Part shown: in pieces, positions 42,678 through 52,905 of the stretch
Position numbering within the stretch: position 1 is the first letter of the stretch
Layout of the letters: every line of letters begins with the position of its first letter
Assembly: GCA_033064195.1 (NCBI GenBank)
Contig: JARBJD010000319.1
Coordinates: 18,158-82,157 of the forward strand
Direction: 5' to 3'
Source: Blattamonas nauphoetae
Taxonomy: Eukaryota > Preaxostyla > Oxymonadida
Length of the DNA stretch: 64,000 nt
The notes under the pieces: model-generated
Database searches by the model: none
Seen by the model: only the letters and a program-made list of their open reading frames with translations
What the model was told of the DNA's origin: nothing
Program-made: the position numbers and the translations under genes

Positions 42678-43178
42678 TTAGTTGAACAGGTGGTCAGTGA
42701 ACTTGTACTTCTTGTGAGCTGCACGGGGACAGAATGCTGGGTGGTTCCAGAGCACAGAATAGCTGATCATCCCAACTTCTTGTGCCTGCATGTTCGACAC
42801 ACGATTGCAGTTCAGCGTGATGTTCATATTCCCTGCCGAGCCCGTGCGCACGTTGTAGTTGAAGAACAGACCGGTCGGAGCCGCACGCGGGTTCTTTTGG
42901 ATGAGGCCAATCTCTTCAGTTCCATTCAGAGCAACAGGGAAGCACATGTCGATGATACTCATATCTTCAACTGTGTATGCAGAGAGTATCTCCGTCCAGT
43001 TATAATCCACACAGCCTTTCGTAACTTCCACTGGCACAAGCAGGTTGAAATACAAAGTCAGGCTTTCTGACAGTGGGAGAGAGTATGCTGACCCATTCAG
43101 CATCAGGTCTTCAACGGCGAATGTGTAGTTCCCCACATTCAATCCGGCAACAGCTGACACAACGGTGAGAACAATCAT
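42678..43178 (-). CDS. Small secreted MRH-like protein 2
   Basis: A 166-residue paralogue of 12294-12794, identical in length and start. It begins MIVLTVVSAVAGL (signal-like) and ends YSVLWNHPAFCPRAAHKKYKF. Cysteines, sequons and the MRH-like final strands are kept. Differences are scattered and mostly conservative, which suggests the protein is under selection. It is divergent from the giant gene at 44249 with about 1.07 kb between. Confidence 0.72.
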   Translation of the reverse strand: MIVLTVVSAVAGLNVGNYTFAVEDLMLNGSAYSLPLSESLTLYFNLLVPVEVTKGCVDYNWTEILSAYTVEDMSIIDMCFPVALNGTEEIGLIQKNPRAAPTGLFFNYNVRTGSAGNMNITLNCNRVSNMQAQEVGMISYSVLWNHPAFCPRAAHKKYKFTDHLFN

Positions 43179-43181
43179 TTT

Positions 43182-43202
43182 GATCGATTCTTGAGATCGA
43201 TC
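43182..43202. promoter_or_regulatory. Palindromic site beside the MRH-like start (copy 2)
   Basis: The same imperfect GATCGAT palindrome as at 12798-12818, again 3 bp upstream of the minus-strand start. Confidence 0.4.
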
Positions 43203-43345
43203 GTACCCTTTAGTTGCTCCTCATGGATTTGTGACTGTCCTTCCAGCACAAAGACTCAAAAGTGATGTCGTCACTTTCCGTTAATTAGACACAGTTTACC
43301 ATCCTTTTTCAGAAAGTCATTTCTCTCTGATATTCTCCGAATGTT

Positions 43346-44189
43346 GGAAGAGGTTCGTGATGCTGATGAACATCAACCGGCAGCGTTTGTCACAGAATTG
43401 ACAGCCTTGAATCGGAAAAGGCGGGATACATTAACTCCTCATCGCCAGTTGAAATCAGGAGTTGAGGGCGAGTGACTCTTCTCTCCCTCCTGTCCATCTT
43501 CAGCGTGATAGTCTGATTCGTCGGCACCGCAAAGGTCACATCAATGTGCTCTCCTGTGCAGGGGCGTTGACATCGTCGTTGTCCTCAATCAGCTCAAAAA
43601 GTCCCGACGATTAAGTATTTCGCTCCTTCAATAGTCACAACAACAAATACTGGTAAATCAGCGGCAAAAAAACCAGGTCATCTCCTAATTTCCTGAATGG
43701 CGAAGCAACGAAGGTTATTCACAACCTTTTAAGCACACACGACGATTTTCCTTCATCACGGGTACTGCCCGGTTTAGAGACCCATCGTCTGGAGAAGATC
43801 CACGCCTCTGCCAATCGATCACAATTTTGTGGTCTTTTCATCTTCCGATCGAGAAGAATGTCTCATTTCTTGTCCTCGTTTGATTTTGGAGAGATCGCAG
43901 ATTTCACAAATCTGCTCTGCATGGAACACTGGCTTAACTTGAACGTTTCTGTCAATGATTCTGTTGCTTTGTGTTGTCTAGATTTGGAATTCGGATCAAT
44001 TTAAATCCAAATAAGTCCAGATGAATGTGTTCTGCTTCGAGATGTCAGACTGACGAATGGAGGTTTCATTTAGCTTCTAAGGAGAGATATCAAACACATC
44101 TCTTCTCAATCTGTTTGCTAGGTTGCTGAATGATCATTGAACAACGATTTCATGAATAGTGAGAAAACGTGTCGAACGACCTATTGGTG
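43346..44189. other. Intergenic region upstream of the giant RHS-like gene
   Basis: No gene is recognised. A small hairpin-like pair (AACTCCT and AGGAGTT) lies near 43434-43474. The region may hold divergent promoters for the MRH-like gene and the giant gene. Confidence 0.4.
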
Positions 44190-44208
44190 GGAACTATGGG
44201 TCTTGATC
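44190..44208 (+). promoter_or_regulatory. Conserved leader motif with upstream ATG (copy 3)
   Basis: GGAACTATGGGTCTTGATC, with ACTATGGGTC exactly 56 bp before the ATG at 44249. Its ATG (44196) opens a uORF of 14 codons beginning MGLDHESIFYN that ends just before the main start. Confidence 0.6.
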
Positions 44209-44248
44209 ACGAGTCAATTTTCTACAATCTGCGAGATTAGCTGATATC

Positions 44249-47200
44249 ATGAGCGCAGATACTCACCCTCCCAATCCTACTCTCAATGCACTCTCACTGG
44301 AGGAAGAAACTAATCTAGTCATGAAGCAGATCATGGAGCAGTTCAAGACGGATCCTGAAGCTTTTGAACAAAACGTGCGGATTCTCGTAGCACAAAACAT
44401 ACAAACACAGCGAGAAGAAGAAGAAAACAAGCAAGAAGAGCTAAAAGAAGTTAATAAGAACATCATCAAAGCTCAATCTGAAACCATCAATTTCATCAAG
44501 CCAATCCTCCAACACTTCCCCCCGCCCAAGTTTGAAGGTCTCACCGAGCTTATCAGCAAATTTTTGCTGCTCAATGATGGCCATATCCTGTTCTCAAGGA
44601 CATGGCTCAAGAATGATACGACAGTCCTGTCAACCCCGCTGCTCTTCCGTCCCGTCTACATTATCATCCTTCATGAGATATTGAAGTTCATTGAAGACTT
44701 CTTCAGTAAAGAAGCACCCAAAACTCGCCCCGGTCATGCATTCTACATTGCTGGAGATCAAGGGATTGGGAAGACATCACTCATGCTGATTCTGATGAGC
44801 ACATTGTCACACCGTTCTCTTGGCTTCCACTATGAAAAAGGCTTCAAGGATGATTCGACAAGAGATTTCCGACCCTCAAAACCAAACAGCAGAAGAACCT
44901 TCAGTTTTGATGAATTATTGGGTCCTAGCAGAGCAGCCATCGAGACGACCTACATCCACATCCATGACGATTGTCCCCCTCCCGCAACCATCAAAGACAA
45001 CCATCTCCATATCATCTTCACCTCTCCAGATCCACTACGACTCCCCATTCCAGAGCCTTCTCCGAACCATCTCTGTCACATCTTTCGTCTCCCAACGTTC
45101 TCACTGGCGGAAGATGCCGTCACAATGGTCGGGTGCACACCCACAGTCCCGTTCGCTGTCCTCTCCCCGGAGGACATGCAGCTTCATACGAAAGACCAAC
45201 AAATCCTCCTCTCCATTGAGATGGACAAAGACGAGATTGCAGGAAGATTGCCAAGAGCATCTGTTGATAATTTCTTGTGGTTCAAGAATTCAACAGTGGC
45301 AACGGAACTGAAAAATCTGGTGGGACACGAGAGGTTTTCATTGACCCAATGGAAGAGATTTTGCAGTGAGGTTGAGGGAACAATTGCATCAAGGGAAAAG
45401 CGAAAAGAAGAAGAAAAAAAGCGAAAAGAAGAAAAAGCCAATTTAAACATCGTTCAAGGCCACCCGGTCACACCGCATGCAGCTGACATCCCGACAGGCC
45501 CTGTCACTCAGCCGGCAGATGGCATCCAATCCTCAAACACTGAACTTGAGAAAGCATCACCAACTGGTCTCAAAGAGGCACAACTTGATTCTGGTAGCCC
45601 AGCTCGCATCGAACCGGAGAGTATGGAAGCTGCAGTCGATGAAGACGCCATGCAGAAAAGGAAGGAAGATGAAGAGATCGACAGGTTCTACACGTCACTG
45701 AAAGAACAGATACAAAAACAGAGCCAGAAAGTGAAACCTGAGCATAAACGCATCATCGCAGTGGTGGACTGGTTGATGGGGCAGCTGAAAATCCCCTCCG
45801 AGAGAAGCAAAGAACAAGCAGAATTCATCAAAGGTTTATTTCGCAAGCTCGTGCTCTTTGAATGGGAACAATCAGAACGGGAACGCGAGAATGCGCAGAA
45901 AGCAAAAGCGGCAACGAAAAGGAAAAATGCTCAGAAAGTGGGAGGAAGTGGCGAGCAGAAAGCAGGAGGGATGATCACACGAGAAGTCAAAGAAGGTGAG
46001 GAAGAGGAAGGAAATGGAATTGATACTCAGGACCCAGCAGCGGCAAGGAAAGACGAAAATGCTCAGAAAGTGGGAGGAAAAGGCGAACAGAACGCAGAAA
46101 GGATAATCACACGAGAAGTCACAGAAGGTGAGAGAGAGGAAGGAAATGACATTGATACTAAGGACCCAGCAGCGGCATCGAAAGACGAAAATGATCAGAA
46201 AGTGGGAGGAAAAGGCGAACAGAACGCAGAAAGGATAATCACACGAGAAAACAAAACAAGTCCAAAAGTGAACGGAAAGGGCACTGTTATTGAGATACCG
46301 AAGACTGAAGATAAAAACACCGCTCTTAAGACGGAGATGGAGGAGCGAGAGAAACAGATGACGAAAGCACTTTTCGCATCTGCCTCGTCATACTCCCCGC
46401 CATCTCCGAATGTCATTGGAGAAATCCAGGACTTCTCTGAATTGATCAAAAAAGTGATACTGACTGATCAGCAGACTTCACCCTCAACCAAAGACCTGAC
46501 CGATCTCACAATTCGACTTGTGAATCTGAAGAAACTCTTGGAAGGATCCGACGTCTCTGAAGTCGTGAATCGCCAGAATGTGCAAGATAAAGTGACGAGT
46601 GTCTCTAAACAGGACGGATTGGATGCCAATAAACGGAGAACACTTCTGTTCAGCACTTTGATTGACATGCTGATCTCTCCTGCGCCGTACGATTCCAAAA
46701 AAAAGGTTCTGCAGTCTCTCTTCGTCCACCCCAAAGAAGATGTGAACACCTCAGACATCAGTATCCGACACCACCTTAACTTTCTTCTCGAAAAATCGAG
46801 AAGCAAGAAATCAGTCAAAAAAGCATTGAAATTCATTGTGTCTGAACTTATCAAATATCTCCACAATTCACAAATGGAAGCAAACCCTGAGATCTCAGCT
46901 CGCAGCAAGTTTGCTTTAGACAAAACAAAGATGGCAAACCTGGCGTGTGATTTCCTGATGACGATTGTGAATCCCCCGCACATCCAAGAAGATCAACCGC
47001 ACTTCCATATCAAGACAAGACTGGACAATGTGCTGAATCAGATCGAGCGTGTCCGAGTTGAACTCTCGTTCGTGTCTCTGATGGATGAATTCTACTTTAT
47101 TGCTCAAGACATGAATATTCTTGTGACACCTCACTCGATCCTGAGGGGTCTGTCCGAACGACAAGAGAAACCTGAACTGGATTTGATTCGCGAGCGAGTG

Positions 47201-50200
47201 GTGGTGTACTATGGGAATGTGAGAGACGATGGGTTGCGTGGTTGGATCGAGAATGCGATAAAGACACTCCTCCCTCTCATCAACACTGTTGGACCGCTGG
47301 AAGCCGTGTCGTCGAAAATTAAAGACAATTTGAACCAAGTCATCACGCAATTCAACAACAATCATCCACCATCAAACAGTTCAGATGACCCTTCAAATGA
47401 CAGTGCATTACCCGAGAACGAGGAAGAATTCGAGCCAGTTATCAGTCTACAATTCAACAACAATCCCCCACCATCACAGAGTTCAGATGACCCTTCAAAT
47501 GACAGTCCATTGCCCGACAAAGAGGAAGAAGTCAAGCCAGTTATCAATCGACAATGGCTGGCCATTGTTCGTTCTGTGATGAACACCATTTTGTATCTGA
47601 TCGACGCTGGCGCCACTCGATCCAAGATCTTGGAACAGTACAGCGGACTTCGACAATTGCTGACAACTGTCTACATGTCCAACAAGCATCATCTGCTGAG
47701 AGTAGCTCATCAATTGTTGGATCTGAATTCTCAAGAGCCCGAATCCGATTATGTGAATGACTTGGCTGTCATCTCCAAACATTTCAGCACACCAAAACCT
47801 CTCAGTTCTCTTGAATTCCTTCGAACGCTCCAGCTCTCACTCGAATCTCAGGATCGTCTGGAACGAATGTCGATTGCACTGTTCGCTCGGAACCTGCTCT
47901 GTTTCCTCCAACTGGAGACTGGATTTCCTTTTGACGAAGAATGCTATCTCACAGAGTTCTACATTCAATTCCTGCAGAAGTTGAATCCTGGTGATATTGT
48001 GCATCGCTCGTTTGTGGACTTCATGAACGCAACGAATCTCCTGTCGCAGAAGAACTTCGGGCTGACACCTGACAATTTCACTGACTTCCTGGAAGAAGAA
48101 CATCCCACACTTAAAACGGATCCGACTCCACTGCTGGAGTTGAGGAAGATATCGCCTCTGGACTCGAAGAAGACGGATGAGATAGAGCCTGAGGTCACCG
48201 ATCCTGACCAGCCATTCAAAAACTTCCTGACCAGACAGTTAGGAGTTCATTTGCTGCTGTGGGCATCGACCGACCTTCTGTTGAAGGCAGCTGATGTCAT
48301 TCCATCTCAGAAACCGAGAACAGAGACAACACAACATTCTCAGGACGAAGCTCGTCCATCTCAAGAATCTGGAGATGAGAAAACGGGCAATCCTCTGAAC
48401 AAAGCTAGTCCATCTCAGAAACCGAGAACAGAGACAACACAACATTCTCAGGACGAAGCTCGTCCATCTCAAGAATCTGGAGATGAGAAAACGGGCAATC
48501 CTCTGAACGAAGCTCGTCCATCTCAGAAACCGAGAACAGAGACAACACAAAATTCTCAAGTCGAAGCTCGTCCGTCTGAGGAATCTGAAGATTTGAAAAC
48601 TGTCCATTGTCTGAACGTAGCTCGCGCGTCGATCTTCGGACCGTCGCCTCGTTGGCTGACGTCGACAGATGCTCGAACCAACAGAGGACTGGTGTTCTTG
48701 TGGGATGGAGTTTTGGACAGCAACTCCACCTCAGCATTAATCGAAGTTGCCAAGTCGAACCACAGCCGAATCATGGAGTTTAGTACTCCACTTATCTACT
48801 TCGAAAAGACTCTGAACGCCGCTTGGGATGATATTTCTTCGTTGGTACCACTTCTCCGTGATTACAAGACGAAGAAAAAGCGACCGTCGCTTTTGAGATC
48901 GGTGTTTTCTTTGATATTTAAGAAAACCGCCGAAGCCATCGAACAGATGGAGAGACAAATTCTTTTCGTGGCTGTGTCACCCTTCGTGGAGCAAATCATG
49001 CAGTCGGAAGTGGTCGCCGCTTTGGCCAAACTGATGACACAAGCGAAGTATGACGAATTCAAGGACCACCAGGCCATCTCTGGATTCAAATTACCACCAT
49101 ATGTGGAGGAACCACTTGTTTGCATCTCGTTCCTTCTGAATTGTCCGACACCGATCTCTTTCTATGAAACAACCACATCATTTTCAACGAGACACAATTG
49201 CGTTCCCAAACCGAGTCTATTCTGGAGCCGCCGTCCAGAAATGGAAACAACAGCAAAGGAGGTCACTAAAATGCCAATGCTCACGTTCCCAAAGCTCTTG
49301 AACAAAAGCGTGGAGGGCACGAAATTTCCCAAGTCACTCTCTGAAACAGATCGAGGAGAGACAGATTTCTATGCTGAAGATCTTCAGGAAGTGACGGGCG
49401 GAAATTTACCAGGGCTTGATTCACTGATTGTGTCAAGAGGAACTGATAAAAAGTGTGAAACGATCTTCATGGCTATTCAAGCAACACGCGCGAAATCTCA
49501 CTCTCTGGCAGAGAACGGCATCATACTCATCCAACAATTGCTGTTCCAAGCAATGTGTCACTTGGAGCCATCAGAAAGAATTGTGACGATATACAATTAT
49601 GCCACAACGCAGGAGGAATTTATATTTCCTTCGCGGACAGGGATTCTTGGCTTCCACATGGTGTCGTCTTACATGAAGTTCGACGAGAACACACTGAAAC
49701 ACATGTCGAGCCTTCTCCGCCATCGCGATCATCCACTCGTGACGAAACCAAAAGAGTCACAGACAACAATGACGACACACGACATCACAGACACTCTCCT
49801 CGCGAATCTCCCACAATATCCAACTTTCTCGGATGAATTGAATCCCTGGGAGACACACCTTTCTGCAGTCAACTATCCAAATGAACCGAATTTCATTCTG
49901 CCGTATCGATGGAAACTGTTCTCCGACGTCCTTCGGAAATCATCGCCAGCTCTCTTCGAACAAGATGGAACGGTACTAAGAACTATACAGGAACTGCTTC
50001 GACTTGGAGTCACTCCAGATGACCTGGGTGAGTCAGTGGAAGACAGAATCACAACATTCAAGAGCTTCATCCTCTGTAGAGCCATATCATGTCGAAGGAA
50101 AGAACTCTTACATCCCAACACAGGCAAGGATGAAGTTAGCTTTGTCACCCTTGTTACGTCAATTGTTGGGACACCCGACATTCAATCGATAAAACGCATT

Positions 50201-52657
50201 CTCACGTCGCTCACTGAACAGGCATCGACCATGGACCAATCCATACGTGACGCGCATCTCCAACACTTGGACGACCTCTGCAGAGAGAATTGCATCCAGA
50301 CGAGACTGTACCCTGTTTACCACGTCATGACAAACAATGCGATGAAACGCATCAGGAATCCAGTCCAGGAATGTCTGTCTGTGATTCAGAGTGAGGAAGA
50401 TGGGGGGGTGTTTCGAGTTCCAACAAGAAACAACCTGTCTGCGATCCTGCACTGTGGAACAGTTCTTCTGGACCACATCTTTCCCATCCCTCCTCATCCT
50501 GTCACTCCCCACCCAACAACCGACAACTCTTCAACTCCGACACCGCACTCCCAAAATGTCACCCCTTCACTCCCTCAATCCAAAACACTGAATATTCCTC
50601 TACATTCGTTCGTTCTGGCGACACACGGTTTCTCTACTTCGATTCCTTCTCTGCGCGATCCCACACAAGATGCTGTACGAAAGGAAGTGACAAACGTGAC
50701 ACCATCCCCACTCATTCGATGGCTCCCGCATCGAGTTGTGATTGATCCATCACTCTTCCCGTCAGACATTCAGCAAGCGGACTCGTTGTCGTATTTCACC
50801 ACCTTTATCCATCGCCTGTTTGACAATCCTTTCATCCCTGTCTCGACATCTCTCCCTACAGCAATTTTGGATCGTCAACATTACAACGATGTCATTCTCA
50901 CTCAACTTGATAAAATCATAACCACACTCAAAGCATTTAAAGAGAAGAAAGACGCCAAATTAAACAACGAACTCAACCAACAAGGTAAAAAGAAAGACGC
51001 CAAATTAAACAACGAACTCAACCAACAAGGTCTAAAGAAAGACGATGCAATCCAGAACAAACCCGACGCTTCTAAAGTGAAGGAAGCAGCTGACAAACCC
51101 GAAGGCCCTGAAATCGATAAAGACGGCGAATCGCAGAAAACACATATCAAACCTTCAATCGGGAAAGACAAAGGATTGGAGGACGAAGTGAATCGACTAT
51201 CGAAGATTTATGCTGAAAAGCGAGTCTCCTCCGTTATCTCCCTCCTCCCCGAAATTCGGCAGTATTACCAAAAGTTTGGACTCGAAGACGCCGAAAAGTC
51301 TGTCGTTCAGACAGCCATCAACGAGATCGAGTCCATGGAAGCAAACCGACAGAAGACACCGACTCTCGTGTTTGTGAAATCTGGGAGTGACTTCTTGGCT
51401 CAATCGACAGAAAATCCCGAGTTTGTTGTCGACACGAAGACAGAAGCTCACCCCTTCCCGTTTCCGTTCAGCACGGGATACAAAGAAGGGGAACTCAGAA
51501 AAGAAATGAAGCAGATCTACGAAGCGTTGTCCGATTTTCTGCCAAAACACTTTCCGAAAGACCATGTCTCACCCTCACCCCCTCAGGATGGACCAAACAA
51601 GGGACAAAAAGATCATTCGTTATCAAAGACAGAAACAGACAACAGAATTGGACACTCAATGGACTCGGCGATTCGGAGTCTCGGAGAAACATCGACAACG
51701 CCTCTCTTCGTGTTTGTTGTTGATGAGGATCTCGCTGACCACAAGAGCCTGCCCATGTCACTCCATTCTACCGACGGCAACGTTGATTGTGGTGTGATGA
51801 GACAGAGAAGCATTGCAGATGTTCTGTGGATCCTGTTCCTCACTCGCATCTCGCGCGAAGTGATGGCTCTCCCGCTCAACACTTCCATGAAACGAAATGA
51901 CTTTGCAAAATATGTGTTCCCGTTCCTCAAAAAAGTGCTTAGGGATGCTACGTTATTAAAAGGAGAGGATGAAAAGAATCCAAGGGATGCTACGTTATTA
52001 AAAGAAGAGGATGAAAAGATTCATTCCGAACTGTACAAAGTCCTCATTTCTCATGTCAATTCAGAAGGTTTGGACGAACTCAACAAGCACCCATCAATCG
52101 GCATTGAGCTTCTTGTGTCAGCCTATCCGCACGTGAAAGACGAAACGGACATTTTGTCTCTTTCACGTCTTTTGATGATGTGCAAATCACAACCGGATGG
52201 CGAAACGCGGTTGAATGATCTCATCAACGACGCATCACCAACCAATGAACTCGAACTTCTGACTCGCTGGTTCGCGCTTCTGTCTTCGGACATGATCACA
52301 CCCAACTTCGTCGTTCCGGAAGAGGGTGGTGGTTTCACAAATGCCAATATTCGATCAAACCTGCTCACTGCTTTCTATCTCATAATCGAGCTCAAACGTG
52401 ATGATCAGCAGCCCCTTGTTGAAAAGCTGCTCACAACGATCCGAGACGTACTAGACCCAGAAAAGCCACAATTCTTCACGGAAGACGACAAACAAACACT
52501 TCGCGACTTCCGAGCAAAGGCGCGATCACTCGTGACGGCAAACCGGAATCAGAAACCACCGAACAGCACTCGCGATCGCACCCTGAACGTCCTTCTTGTC
52601 TTGATCGACGACAATCTTGGCAACTCTGAGCCCACCTCACCAAGAAACGGATTATAA
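44249..52657 (+). CDS. Giant RHS/Crinkler-like protein (2802 aa): NTPase plus nuclease-like domain
   Basis: A single intact exon. Order: short N-terminus and charged coiled coil (about 50-75); P-loop NTPase with Walker A GDQGIGKTS (about 168-176) and a Walker B-like IHIHDDC (about 234-240); a low-complexity, Glu/Lys-rich region with tandem repeats (about 380-700); helical middle; more repeats; a restriction-endonuclease-like domain with LPGLDSLIVSRG and IFMAIQAT plus a His (about 1710-1755); a C-terminal helical domain (about 2590-2790). An NTPase followed by a nuclease of this type is the hallmark of Crinkler/RHS proteins, which spread as selfish or effector genes in eukaryotes. The length is far above the usual 400-1000 residues. 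The start is supported by the leader conserved in the mini-genes. The reaction and target are not known. Confidence 0.8.
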   Translation: MSADTHPPNPTLNALSLEEETNLVMKQIMEQFKTDPEAFEQNVRILVAQNIQTQREEEENKQEELKEVNKNIIKAQSETINFIKPILQHFPPPKFEGLTELISKFLLLNDGHILFSRTWLKNDTTVLSTPLLFRPVYIIILHEILKFIEDFFSKEAPKTRPGHAFYIAGDQGIGKTSLMLILMSTLSHRSLGFHYEKGFKDDSTRDFRPSKPNSRRTFSFDELLGPSRAAIETTYIHIHDDCPPPATIKDNHLHIIFTSPDPLRLPIPEPSPNHLCHIFRLPTFSLAEDAVTMVGCTPTVPFAVLSPEDMQLHTKDQQILLSIEMDKDEIAGRLPRASVDNFLWFKNSTVATELKNLVGHERFSLTQWKRFCSEVEGTIASREKRKEEEKKRKEEKANLNIVQGHPVTPHAADIPTGPVTQPADGIQSSNTELEKASPTGLKEAQLDSGSPARIEPESMEAAVDEDAMQKRKEDEEIDRFYTSLKEQIQKQSQKVKPEHKRIIAVVDWLMGQLKIPSERSKEQAEFIKGLFRKLVLFEWEQSERERENAQKAKAATKRKNAQKVGGSGEQKAGGMITREVKEGEEEEGNGIDTQDPAAARKDENAQKVGGKGEQNAERIITREVTEGEREEGNDIDTKDPAAASKDENDQKVGGKGEQNAERIITRENKTSPKVNGKGTVIEIPKTEDKNTALKTEMEEREKQMTKALFASASSYSPPSPNVIGEIQDFSELIKKVILTDQQTSPSTKDLTDLTIRLVNLKKLLEGSDVSEVVNRQNVQDKVTSVSKQDGLDANKRRTLLFSTLIDMLISPAPYDSKKKVLQSLFVHPKEDVNTSDISIRHHLNFLLEKSRSKKSVKKALKFIVSELIKYLHNSQMEANPEISARSKFALDKTKMANLACDFLMTIVNPPHIQEDQPHFHIKTRLDNVLNQIERVRVELSFVSLMDEFYFIAQDMNILVTPHSILRGLSERQEKPELDLIRERVVVYYGNVRDDGLRGWIENAIKTLLPLINTVGPLEAVSSKIKDNLNQVITQFNNNHPPSNSSDDPSNDSALPENEEEFEPVISLQFNNNPPPSQSSDDPSNDSPLPDKEEEVKPVINRQWLAIVRSVMNTILYLIDAGATRSKILEQYSGLRQLLTTVYMSNKHHLLRVAHQLLDLNSQEPESDYVNDLAVISKHFSTPKPLSSLEFLRTLQLSLESQDRLERMSIALFARNLLCFLQLETGFPFDEECYLTEFYIQFLQKLNPGDIVHRSFVDFMNATNLLSQKNFGLTPDNFTDFLEEEHPTLKTDPTPLLELRKISPLDSKKTDEIEPEVTDPDQPFKNFLTRQLGVHLLLWASTDLLLKAADVIPSQKPRTETTQHSQDEARPSQESGDEKTGNPLNKASPSQKPRTETTQHSQDEARPSQESGDEKTGNPLNEARPSQKPRTETTQNSQVEARPSEESEDLKTVHCLNVARASIFGPSPRWLTSTDARTNRGLVFLWDGVLDSNSTSALIEVAKSNHSRIMEFSTPLIYFEKTLNAAWDDISSLVPLLRDYKTKKKRPSLLRSVFSLIFKKTAEAIEQMERQILFVAVSPFVEQIMQSEVVAALAKLMTQAKYDEFKDHQAISGFKLPPYVEEPLVCISFLLNCPTPISFYETTTSFSTRHNCVPKPSLFWSRRPEMETTAKEVTKMPMLTFPKLLNKSVEGTKFPKSLSETDRGETDFYAEDLQEVTGGNLPGLDSLIVSRGTDKKCETIFMAIQATRAKSHSLAENGIILIQQLLFQAMCHLEPSERIVTIYNYATTQEEFIFPSRTGILGFHMVSSYMKFDENTLKHMSSLLRHRDHPLVTKPKESQTTMTTHDITDTLLANLPQYPTFSDELNPWETHLSAVNYPNEPNFILPYRWKLFSDVLRKSSPALFEQDGTVLRTIQELLRLGVTPDDLGESVEDRITTFKSFILCRAISCRRKELLHPNTGKDEVSFVTLVTSIVGTPDIQSIKRILTSLTEQASTMDQSIRDAHLQHLDDLCRENCIQTRLYPVYHVMTNNAMKRIRNPVQECLSVIQSEEDGGVFRVPTRNNLSAILHCGTVLLDHIFPIPPHPVTPHPTTDNSSTPTPHSQNVTPSLPQSKTLNIPLHSFVLATHGFSTSIPSLRDPTQDAVRKEVTNVTPSPLIRWLPHRVVIDPSLFPSDIQQADSLSYFTTFIHRLFDNPFIPVSTSLPTAILDRQHYNDVILTQLDKIITTLKAFKEKKDAKLNNELNQQGKKKDAKLNNELNQQGLKKDDAIQNKPDASKVKEAADKPEGPEIDKDGESQKTHIKPSIGKDKGLEDEVNRLSKIYAEKRVSSVISLLPEIRQYYQKFGLEDAEKSVVQTAINEIESMEANRQKTPTLVFVKSGSDFLAQSTENPEFVVDTKTEAHPFPFPFSTGYKEGELRKEMKQIYEALSDFLPKHFPKDHVSPSPPQDGPNKGQKDHSLSKTETDNRIGHSMDSAIRSLGETSTTPLFVFVVDEDLADHKSLPMSLHSTDGNVDCGVMRQRSIADVLWILFLTRISREVMALPLNTSMKRNDFAKYVFPFLKKVLRDATLLKGEDEKNPRDATLLKEEDEKIHSELYKVLISHVNSEGLDELNKHPSIGIELLVSAYPHVKDETDILSLSRLLMMCKSQPDGETRLNDLINDASPTNELELLTRWFALLSSDMITPNFVVPEEGGGFTNANIRSNLLTAFYLIIELKRDDQQPLVEKLLTTIRDVLDPEKPQFFTEDDKQTLRDFRAKARSLVTANRNQKPPNSTRDRTLNVLLVLIDDNLGNSEPTSPRNGL
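45926..46253 (+). repeat. 132-bp tandem repeat in the giant gene
   Basis: A 132-bp unit (44 codons, starting NAQKVGG) occurs about 2.5 times in frame. The related copy at 57221-59584 lacks it here. Confidence 0.85.
47350..47550 (+). repeat. 102-bp tandem repeat in the giant gene
   Basis: Two copies of a 102-bp unit coding QFNNNxPPSxSSDDPSNDS. The third family copy near 60110 has none, so the expansion is copy-specific. Confidence 0.8.
48302..48620 (+). repeat. 108-bp tandem repeat in the giant gene
   Basis: Three copies of a 108-bp unit (36 codons, PSQKPRTETTQHSQDEARPS type). The first two are almost identical, so the duplication is recent. The broken copy near 60960 has a single, shorter unit. 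Confidence 0.88.
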
Positions 52658-52789
52658 GAGTCACACAACATTTCTTCATTCATAAACATCCGCAATTTAC
52701 ATATTTTTGAACAATTAGGTGAAAATACGAGGTCAATTGATTTCAGCAGTGCGATTAAGGTCCAGATCTCACCCATCTTTCGACGCAGA
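52658..52789. other. Conserved 3' flank of the giant gene
   Basis: Matches 3647-3822 after the other RHS-like gene. It probably holds the 3' UTR and end-processing signals. Confidence 0.6.
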
Positions 52790-52905
52790 GTCGATACAAC
52801 ATGATCCATATCCAAGGATGGGAAGCCTTGCACTAAGCAAAGAAAGAAAAACAGAAGGATGAAGAAAACGCGCAGTTAAAAAAGAAAAATGACGAAAAGA
52901 ACATA

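Larger units (their letters stand above)
39587..43345. repeat. Segmental duplication, right copy (partner 8527-12975)
   Basis: See the left copy. The left boundary coincides to the base with the end of element B's inverted repeat. Around 41815 the copy jumps from the surface gene's 3' flank straight into the inside of the RHS C-terminal domain. Confidence 0.8.
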
